DNA from: Pegoplata infirma
Taxonomy: Eukaryota; Arthropoda; Insecta; Diptera; Anthomyiidae
Length of the DNA stretch: 64,000 nt
Assembly: GCA_963921195.1 (NCBI GenBank)
Contig: OY992536.1
Span: forward strand, 109,766,778-109,830,777
Direction of reading: 5' to 3'
Below, one piece after another: positions 56,075 through 64,000 of the stretch (within the stretch, counting starts at the first letter, position 1; every line of letters starts with the position of its first letter). The translations under genes and the position numbers were made by a program. The notes beneath the pieces are model-generated. The model saw only the letters and a program-made list of their open reading frames with translations, was not told the origin of the DNA and did not search any database.

Positions 56075-56832
56075 ACATTCAAAAAAATAACTCTGTAAAA
56101 TACTCTGTAAAATGACTGTAATTTCAATTCAACAGATATTTGACAGAGTTTTCTTTCAAAATACAGATTTAAAGAAAAAGTTTCCTCTGTTATATTACTT
56201 TTTACTTTTTAATCTTAATTTTACAGATAATTAACAGAGTTTTCTGCTAAAATACAGATTTAAGCAAAATACTTCTTATTTTTTTATAACCAAAAAAGTT
56301 TTCTGTTTGAGTAGTTTTTGTTACCAAACATCAAAATTTTATCTGTTTTTTTTTTATTAAGAAAAAGTAGCAAAAAAATTATCAAAAAATCTTTTCAGAA
56401 ATCTTATACAAATTTTGCAAGATAACATGCATTTAACTAAACTCTGTAAGTTTACAGAGTTTTTCTGTTAATTTTTTTTGCATCAAATGCATTTAACAAA
56501 TATATGTAAATTTACATAGTTTTCTTTGCTAAATGGTGATTTATTTAACTAATATTTTACTAGAAACTCTGTAAGTTAACAGTTTTTTTTGTCCAAATCA
56601 TTTTACAGAGTTTTAAAGTAAAATTACAGAGTTATCTCTGTCAAAAAGCTTTCATATTTAACAAATATTTTACTATAAACTCTGTAAATTAACAGTTTTT
56701 TTTGTCAAAATCATTTTACAGAGTTTTTTAAGTAAAATTACCAAGAAATGTTGGTAGCTGGAAAAGTATGGTGTACTCTGTTAAATTAGCAGAGTATTTC
56801 TGTAATTTAACAGAGTTATTATTTTGAGTGTA
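56075..56832. mobile_element. CACTCA-ended MITE with ACTCTGTnAAnTnACAGAGT repeats
   Basis: Left end CATTCAAAAAAATAACTCTG, right end ACAGAGTTATTATTTTGAGTG. More than ten CTCTGTAA/TTACAGAG units lie throughout, in both directions. Confidence 0.8.
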
Positions 56833-56839
56833 GATTTTG

Positions 56840-57300
56840 ATAAACTTTTCCTATGGAATATTCTCAGACTCGAAAAAAAATTTCAAACATGAAAATTCCC
56901 ATATTTTTAAACACATTTCTAAGATTCTAAAATATAGAAAAACTCTAAAATTCTGCAACGTTTTTCCTGTATAAAAGTTATCCGATTCTGAGATTTTTAG
57001 TTTGCAAAAAAACTCTTACCAAATTCTGAATTATTTTTTCTAAGAAACAATTCTTAGTTGCTGAGGGATTTTTTCTAATTCTTAAACATTTTTCCTACAG
57101 AAAAATTCTTGAAATTTGAGATAATTTTTTCGATCAAAAATTTCTACCATTTTGAGTCAAATAAGTATCAAAATATTTTCTTAAGATAAATTCTGGAATT
57201 ATGAGACAACTTTCTTTTAAAAATACATATATGAGATCATACTTTTTCCTTAGAAAATGATAAGAAAAGTTATCAGTTTGAGTTAGAAAATGTACCTGAC
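56840..57300. repeat. Degenerate TTCTnAGATT repeats, second block
   Basis: Same unit as 55260-56060. Confidence 0.4.
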
Positions 57301-57759
57301 TCTAATGCCATTTAAGATTATCATATACATTTTCATTGATTCTTAAACATTTTATTCTAAGGAAGTAAACAAATTCCTTGGATTAGAGACTATTTGTGCT
57401 GACGTAAAGAATCAGCACACACAAAATTACCCTAAGAATTTTCTTACATCCAAATAATATTCTTATATCTTTTTTAATTTCCCTTTCTTTTGATTTTTTC
57501 TTTCCGTTCATTATTATTTTTTTGTTTTTTAAATCTTTTTGGGGGATATATCCCTCCTACCCTTAGTAACCACGCCTAAATATATTCGCCACCACTATCT
57601 TTGTTACATATCGTATTATTTGTGTTAATAATTTGTTAACTTTAGGCAAATTAAGAAAAAATTGCCTGACATATATTAGCAAATTTTTTGACGTTTAATA
57701 ATTTTTATTGATGTTTGACAATTACCATACTAAAAAGCCCAAAATCGAAAAAAACCCCT

Positions 57760-59684
57760 ATTATAAAATAACTGATGAAAAACAAATTTTAAATACACCT
57801 CTCAAGTAAGTGCTTTTGTTATTCACCAAAAAAAATTTATTAAATTATGTATATTAAAAAAAAATTAAAGAAATTATATTAAAATTTTGTTTTTTTTTGT
57901 AAATATTTTTAAAGAGCTCTTGTTTTTTTTTTAAATTTGGTAATTTTGTTTTAGTACAGAAATTTTAGTTTAGTTTTAAATAGTTTAAATATTTAAAATT
58001 TTTTCTCAGTGTACCAGAGTTGCAATATCATTGTGTTCACATCATCATTTGGATTTTTTTTAGGGGATTTAAGTATATTTTTATTATTTATGCATAATAA
58101 TGTTTGTAGCAAATAAATTGTTCTATGTATTTTAATTTTTATTTATTCTAATTTTATGTGTGGGATTATGTGGGATATTTTTTTACAGGATATTGTTAAT
58201 TTTTTTACTATTATTTAAGATTTGTTTATACTTTTTTTAACAAGTTTAATTTGATTTTATTTTGTTTTTTTTTTGTTATATTATTTTTAATTAATGGTTT
58301 GTAATACTTAAATTTTCTCGTTATTTTATTATAAAATTTACGGTTAACGGTTATTTAAATGTCTGTTGTTGTTTTTTTATATTGTTTATAATAAAATTGA
58401 TCTAGCTTTATTTTTTATTTATATTAATTCTTAAGATTTGTGTTTGGGATTATTTTAAAATTATTTTATTTGACTTAATGGCTATTTTTTATTTGAATTA
58501 TGTAACTGTTTAATTTTATTTTGTTTTTTACTTTAAATCTTTTTATGCAAGATGCTCTTATATGATGTAAATATTTTTTATATATATTTTTATATTTTTT
58601 TGTTGTTGTATGCTTAAAAACTAATGAAAAAAATTGTCTAGAAGCTTAAAGATAATTTCATAAAAATAACTAAATTATATTATACGGTGTAAACAAAATT
58701 AAACGTTTGATTAAAAATAAAAAACAAAAAAAAATTATAAAAAAAATTAAAAAATAAATAAAAAAAAAACACATTAAAGTAAATATTGAAGTAAATGTTT
58801 ATATATATATTAAAAATTAAAAATTAAAAAAAAAATCAACCAAACAACAGTATTAAACAATATTGTTTAATAATTAAAAATAAAAATTGGCATACATTAT
58901 TTTAGACCTTATTAAAAAAAAATTGCAATAAATGAACTTTCATATCAAACAATATATATTCAATGATATGTTTCAGCAACTGTTTGAGCAAACAACAAAA
59001 CACTTTTTGCTTTAAATTGGTTAAAATTACACAAGTTTATACACTTATATATTTAAAAAAAATATATTCAATAGAATAAACATTAAGAAAGTATTTCTTA
59101 ATTTTTGGATTCGATTTTTTTAAGTTTGGTTTTAAAATGTATTTAAACGTTTTTGAAAGTGAACAAGAAAGAATTTAAATTTATCAAAAAACTTAGGTAA
59201 ATTTAGCTTTTATGGTTTCCCGATAATCTATTAAAAATCCAGTTTATAATGTATAAAACAGAATAAAATTAGAAACAATGTTATGAAAAATGTTAATAAA
59301 CAATAATTTTTGAATTACTAAAAAAAAGCTTGTAATTTTACGAGGCAGGTCTGGTAAAAATGTACTAGCAAAAATCCTTGTAACATTACAAGACATTTCT
59401 TGTAATTTTTATCACGAAAAATAAAATTTTTTTACTTTTTAACTTCCTTTTTTTTTGCAAATATACATCTTTCTCCTGCATTTTTTACTAAAAAATCTAT
59501 AAATTTACAATTTTTATTTATAATTTTGTATTACAAGGGACGCCTTGTAAAGTTACAAGTATCTTTTCTAGTACATATTTTCAAAACGTTTTCTTGTAAA
59601 ATTACACAATTTTTTTTAGTGTAATTTTACATAACTTTTTCACAAAAATTCTTAAATTGGCGAATTTCAGCAACGTTTCATCTA
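57760..59684. other. No gene seen; CTTGTAA/TTACAAG block near the end
   Basis: Extremely AT-rich to about 59330. Then 59330-59640 holds repeated CTTGTAAnnTTACAAG motifs, perhaps another MITE with unclear ends. Confidence 0.35.
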
Positions 59685-60287
59685 AAAACAAGTAAAAAAG
59701 TTAAATTCGGCCTTGCCGAATGTAGTGATACCCTCCACAATTTCAAAAAGATTATTGCAAAAAACTTTATTTAAAAGGAAATTAGTTTTGAAAAAAAATT
59801 TCCGTGAAAAAAAATTTTTGGGGAAAAAAAATCCGCGATTTTTTTCTTTTTTTGTCAAAAAATATGTTCCTACTTGTTCAAATACCATTTGGTGTTCAAT
59901 TATGTTCACATATGTCAACCAGAAGCCGAATTCAAGCATTTTGTATTTTTAGGTTATGTTGAATGTACTTAAATTTTTGAGGTGTGCTTACATTTTCGTT
60001 CATAACTTTTGAACCGCTGAACCGATATCGCTCAAATGCAAATCAAAAAATGTTCTCGGGAGAACTTCCAATAAATATGTTAAGTTTCAGTCATCTCTGT
60101 GCAATATTTTGTCCGTGACAGCATTTTCCACAGACAGACGGACATCGCTAGAATGTCTTAAAATCGATCGGGCATCATGAATATATATACTTTATGGGGT
60201 CCCAGATCGATATTTCGATGAGTTACAAACGGAATGACAAACTTATATATACCTTCTATCACTAAGTGGAGGGTATAAAAACAAGTC
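59685..60287. mobile_element. mini-me-like repeat, second subfamily, complete copy
   Basis: It starts AAAACAAGTAAAAAAGTTAA, has TTCGGCCTTGCCGAA and CACAGACAGACGGACATCGC, and ends CACTAAGTGGAGGGTATAAA. It is the reverse complement of 13811-14292 over most of its length. Frames on both strands are accidental. Confidence 0.8.
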
Positions 60288-60840
60288 AAAGGTAAACAAG
60301 TTGAAAACTATATCGGTTTAATAAATACGGTACAATGAATTATTTAAAGTCTGAGTGCCATAGACTTGCCTAAAAATTTCCTTATTTTAGGCTTGTACAA
60401 CCCACCCTCAACTAATATCGGTTTTAAGAAAAAAATTTCAAAGTACACTTAAAAAAATGTAAGTAGATTTTTTTACGAATATTTATAACAAAATAATTTT
60501 GTCCTTTTCGTGTATTTATATGCTCTCGAAAATTTCCATTAAAATGGGTTTGAATACACTCAGAAAATAATTGTAATAATTTAACTAAAAAATTTGTTAA
60601 ATTACATGAAGACTGAATGCAAAAATAGCTGCAAAAAAATTGTTACACTCAAGAGATTTTCAGCGACTTTGGAGAACCTAATCAACATTCTGTAGTGCAA
60701 AAATATATAAAAAAATTAATTTTTTGTTCTTACACTTAAAAAAAATAAGTTTTAATTTTATTATTTTCATCACTTATAAAATATTTGCAATTTCTGCTCA
60801 TATTCACATAAACAGAAATCAAAGGCCCACAAAAATCCAT
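60288..60840. other. No gene seen
   Basis: AT-rich; one CACTCAGAAAATAATTGTAA end at about 60558 without a matched partner. Confidence 0.35.
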
Positions 60841-61039
60841 ACACTCAAAACAATAACTCTGTAAAATGACTGTGATTTGACAGATATTTGACAGTTTTTT
60901 TTTTGTCAAAATACAGATTTTAGAAAAAAAAAATTTGTTTAATATGCAATTTTACTTTAATATGCAATTTTACTTTCTCTATTTTTTAATTTTTTTCGTA
61001 AAACTTATAAAATTCTATGAAGAATGCTTTGATTAGAGC

Positions 61040-61620
61040 TAAATATACTTATGATTTCACTGCAATAGCGCTCTATCTGTGCTACCAAATAGTGCTCTAA
61101 ACTGTTACTTCGTCCACAGAAATCAGGCATAAATTTAGGTGGCTTAAATGCGTTCTTAATCTCGTGATTCCTTTCCAAAAGTTGTTTCCTTGTCTAGGCC
61201 CCCCAATAGGTTAGTTTGTAGCATGCTAACCTGTTAGTGAGGGGGTTGTGGGTTCGATTACCAGCTTTCTCTGCTGAACGTCATTATTGTTACAAAGAGT
61301 GCATCAGTTAGCGCTGAAAAGTTAGATGATTTCACTGCATCTTAATGGCGCTTTATCGGTGCTACCAAATAGTGCTCTCACCGTTTATCGCCCACAGAAA
61401 TCATGCATGAATTCAGGTGGTTTGGATGCGCTTTATAGAAGCTGTTTCCAGTTCAACAACATTTTTGCTAAGAAGCCCCAGTAAGCTAGTTTGTAGCGTG
61501 CTTGCCTATGAGTAAGGGGGTTGTCGGTTCGATTTCCACCAGAGGAATCAAGCCCACCTTGGTATGTTTCGCTACAACGAGACAATAGTCATGGTTAACC
61601 GTTATGATTTGTTATTGTAT
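61040..61620 (+). repeat. Two tandem tRNA-like SINE units
   Basis: The order TGATTTCACTGCA, GTGCTACCAAATAGTGCTCT, CCACAGAAATCA.GCAT and GTTTGTAGCnTGCT appears twice, about 280 bases apart. Each ends in a Pol III-type region: A-box-like TTAGTTTGTAGC and B-box GGTTCGATTACC (61251-61262) or GGTTCGATTTCC (61526-61537). The second unit runs on to TTATTGTATGTTAAATTC. Not a folding tRNA gene. Confidence 0.6.
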
Positions 61621-61655
61621 GTTAAATTCAATAAATATATAACTTGACCCAAATA

Positions 61656-62698
61656 CAGTCAAACTCGGTTATAACGAACTCGATTGTAATGAATTCGCTG
61701 TTATAACGAATTAATTCTAAAGTCCCTTCTTTTTGGTATCACTTTTCACACAAAATTCTTCATTTATAACGAACTCGGTTATAACTAGGGTGCTCAATTA
61801 ATCGGGATTGTTTATTGTTCGATTAAACGATTAATCGAAATTTTGCATTTTTGAATTGTTCGGTTAAACGAATAAAATTTTAAAATTCATCGATTAATCG
61901 AATAATTCCAAATTCAAAAAATTTTCTAAATTACAAGATTTTTTCGACAATTTTAGAAAAAATTGGTACCTGAGTAAATATACAATATTTATTAAAAGTA
62001 TGTTAACATTTTAATAACAAGAAACTAAATTTCGTTTGAGAACATTACATTTTTTTTTTTTGAGATTTGAAAAATGCGTAGAATTCAAAAATTATTTTTG
62101 TTGCCAAGTTTATGTGGATTACCGATATCAAAAAAATTTTAAAAATATTTTTTGATTGGGCCCAAAATTTTATCAGGAACATCGAAAATACGAAAAAATT
62201 AAAATAATATTTCAACGGCCACTTACATTTGGTATGTTTATTTGACTTAGAACTTAAAAAATATACATATTTCCAGAAAAACCATATATTCTTATTATTC
62301 GATTAATCGGAATAAATTCTTCGATTTATCCTTTAATCAAAATTAGCAATTTTAAAATAATCGAACAATTATTCGTTTAAAATTGTTCGATTAATCGAAC
62401 AAGAATTAATCGACTGAACATCCTAGTTATAACGAATCCTCGGTTAAAACGAACTGCTTAATATGGTCCCACGAATACCATTTCATGTGTATTTCCCTTT
62501 TTATAACAAACTCCCATAAAAATTGCAATCATGTTTATCAATTTCACAAAAGGTTGGAAATTTTTGGTTAATATTATAATTTTGATAAAACTTATTTATA
62601 TTTTTAATGTTTTCTTCTTAATAAGTATTTAATTTACGAAAAAAACAATGCTTATAACGAACTGGTCCCTCGGAGTTCATTATTGCCGGGTTTTACTG
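61656..62698. mobile_element. pogo/Tigger-like MITE with TA duplication
   Basis: CAGTCAAACTCGGTTATAAC at the left and TTGCCGGGTTTTACTG at the right are inverted and flanked by TA (61654-61655, 62699-62700). TTATAACGAACT units repeat near both ends, as in many pogo-type elements. No transposase. Confidence 0.8.
61786..62425. mobile_element. hAT-like MITE nested in the pogo-like element
   Basis: GTTATAAC is duplicated exactly at 61778-61785 and 62426-62433. Ends TAGGGTGCTCAATTAATCG and ATTAATCGACTGAACATCCTA are inverted. Many TCGATTAATCGA-type units inside. Confidence 0.85.
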
Positions 62699-63058
62699 TA
62701 CTTTGTGAATCACAAAAAAAAAAAGATAAAAATTCAAAAACCAATTTAAAAAAACTGATAAATATTTCAACCTAACCTAAATTATATTATTTTTTGTAAA
62801 ATAATATGCATTTGATTTAAGTCTGTAAATTTGTAGAGATTTTTCTGTAAAAATTTGATTGCACCCAGTGCATTTTATAAACAAGAAAATTTACAGAGTT
62901 TTTGTGTAAAATGGTGTTCGAATTTCATTAATATTTTGCTAGAAATGACAAACTTTTTTAATAAAATCACCAAGTTTTATTGATAGCTGAAAATGTATGG
63001 TGTACTTTGTTTAATTACTAGAGTTTTTCTGTAATTTAACAAAGTTTTTTCTTTTTTC

Positions 63059-63753
63059 CAGAAGAATTGGGGAATGCATACACGCAAAAAAAACTTACTT
63101 ACTGTTTTTGCATACACAAAAAAACTTCGTAAAATGTTACCAAAACTTGTAATATTTATATTGCCAAGTTTAGTAACAATTTACCAAACTTAGTAATAAT
63201 AACCAAGTTTTTGCATAATATGCGCAAAAATACCTTGTTTAATGGGAAATATTTTATGGTTGTGCATAGTTTTTCATTCGTACACTCAAAAAAATAAGGT
63301 TGCAATAAAACTTTTTTGTTAAATTGTAAAGCAAGCTTTTAGCAAATTTTTAATTGAATTTAAGGTTTTAGAAAAATATGTAAATTATTTTATTTTTTTT
63401 TTTTTAAATAATTTAACATAATTAAACTTGAAAATTATTAAATAGATGCTCTGCTTTCATAAACACTCAAACCAACCTAAATTTTGTGAAAAGTTAAAAT
63501 TTTTTCTGTAATTATTAAATACTATTTTTATATTTTGGAAGAGTAGAAAGTGGAAAAAATCAATCAATAAAAATACTTTTTTTTTTTAATTATTCATGAT
63601 GTACTAAATTTCATGTTAAGTACATAAAATATTAAATACGTTTTTGTTTTTAAGTTTAATAAAAAAAATTTAATTTAAAAAAAAATTTTACTAATTTGTA
63701 CTCAATAAGAAATTATTAATACTTATTAGAAAACAAAAAAAATATTTTGTTTT
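63059..63753. other. Non-coding; possible 3' flank/UTR of the Gln-rich gene
   Basis: 63065-63240 holds TTACCAAACTTAGTAA repeats; 63283 begins a CACTCAAAAAAATAAG element end with TTAGCAAATTTTTAATTG (like 7257). The rest is AT-rich. No unique poly(A) signal can be chosen. Confidence 0.35.
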
Positions 63754-64000
63754 TTAACATTGTAATAGAACCACTTGTTGTTGAGATGTTGGTGTCTTTA
63801 CTGTCGCTTTACTGTTATTATTAATATTGTTGCCACGACTGTCGGTGTCATTTATATGCTGGGCAGGTTTTGATACAATATGTCTGTTGGGATTGGCGGT
63901 TGTTTGAGTTAATTGCATGGGCTGATGATGTTGCAATTGATGTTGTTGTTGCTGCTGTTGTTGTTGTTGCATTGCACCTAATTGTTGCGTTGTTATCACT
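63754..64000 (-). CDS. Gln-rich protein, C-terminal part (enters from the right edge)
   Basis: The frame is open from the right edge and stops at TAA (63756-63754). It does not begin here: the first codon in view (63999) is GTG, not ATG. About 81 residues are visible. A run of nine Gln followed by HQLQHHQPMQLTQ is encoded mostly by CAA/CAG (63905-63975), then an Asn/Ser/Thr-rich stretch and QQQVVLLQC at the end. PolyQ and Asn tracts are frequent in fly transcription factors and RNA-binding proteins, but no domain is visible and the function is not recognised. Alternatively the real exon ends earlier at weak donors such as ACA/GTAAAG, and the shown C-terminus would be intron. Confidence 0.6.
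   Translation of the reverse strand, partial: VITTQQLGAMQQQQQQQQQHQLQHHQPMQLTQTTANPNRHIVSKPAQHINDTDSRGNNINNNSKATVKTPTSQQQVVLLQC
63905..63978 (-). repeat. CAA/CAG polyglutamine repeat
   Basis: Near-pure CAA/CAG codons, likely length-polymorphic. Confidence 0.85.

Larger units (their letters stand above)
54576..57759. mobile_element. GGTTTTTTnTGGnnTTGGGCTTTT-ended element split by 3 kb of other repeats
   Basis: The left arm (54576-54660) and the right arm (57600-57759) are inverted relatives: CTTGGGCTTTT with AAAAGCCCAAAA, AATTGACAAAATTGTC with TTTGACAATTACC, CAAACGTCAAA with TTTGACGTTTA. The space between is filled by TCTCAGATT-type repeats and two further MITE families. Confidence 0.5.
60841..63058. 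mobile_element. ACTCTGTAAA-repeat MITE (second copy) split by other insertions
   Basis: Left end ACACTCAAAACAATAACTCT. Right part (62820-63058) with AATTTACAGAGTTTTTGTG and TTCTGTAATTTAACAAAG, the terminus itself degraded. A SINE-like dimer and a pogo-like element lie between. Confidence 0.6.

Noticed and set aside
59682..59952. Two overlapping frames in the mini-me-like repeat
   Set aside because: Non-coding repeat; the same frames are broken in the sister copy at 13811-14292.
61245..61540. True tRNA genes
   Set aside because: B-boxes are good, but acceptor and anticodon arms do not fold properly and the units are embedded in a repeated sequence.
63754..63999. Complete 81-residue protein starting at 63999
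   Set aside because: The first codon is GTG and the frame is open to the edge, so this is the end of a longer reading frame or exon.

Overview
The window looks like AT-rich nuclear DNA from a fly, most likely a calyptrate (blow fly or muscid type). The evidence is a multi-exon serpin gene with canonical introns, insect-type LINEs, dipteran repeats carrying (RGAC)n microsatellites, and dozens of short inverted-repeat transposons nested in one another. There are no bacterial operons, no CRISPR array and no complete tRNA or rRNA gene. No sequence search was run, so family names rest on motifs.

Host genes. The left quarter holds an incomplete minus-strand serpin gene. Its exons are 16305-15826 (signal peptide and serpin N-terminus), 3867-2632 (serpin core interrupted by a Thr-rich insert of about 200 residues that ends in an RNKR site) and 363-228 (serpin centre). 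The exon with the reactive-centre loop lies beyond the left edge. A TATA box at 16370-16363 sits about 60 bases before the ATG. At the right edge a Gln-rich minus-strand coding segment (64000-63754) runs out of the window. The roughly 47 kb between them has no recognisable host coding sequence.

Mobile DNA. Serpin intron 2 contains a broken RNase H-type LINE (924-2577) with an 11-bp target duplication. The 12-kb intron 1 contains a hAT-like element inside a second hAT-like element inside a small palindrome (11189-13295), and a second nested stack at 13598-15765. Between the genes, 29046-36701 is one long-armed palindromic element with a 10-bp target duplication. A second hairpin transposon has entered its left arm, and an apparently intact CR1/L2-group LINE (ORF1 plus endonuclease/RT ORF2) has entered its right arm. 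The LINE tail is 1,180 bases of unbroken ATTT. Other stacks occupy 21189-25514, 47629-50416, 54576-57759 and 60841-63058.

Most interesting item. A 2,338-bp non-coding element (47647-49984) has CACAGTG ends, a 5-bp duplication (TGACG) and an A-rich nonamer-like block at spacings of 12/22 (or 13/23) from the two heptamers. This is a Transib-like terminus that resembles the 12/23 recombination signals used by RAG. The long uninterrupted hairpins are candidates for hairpin-RNA loci if transcribed.
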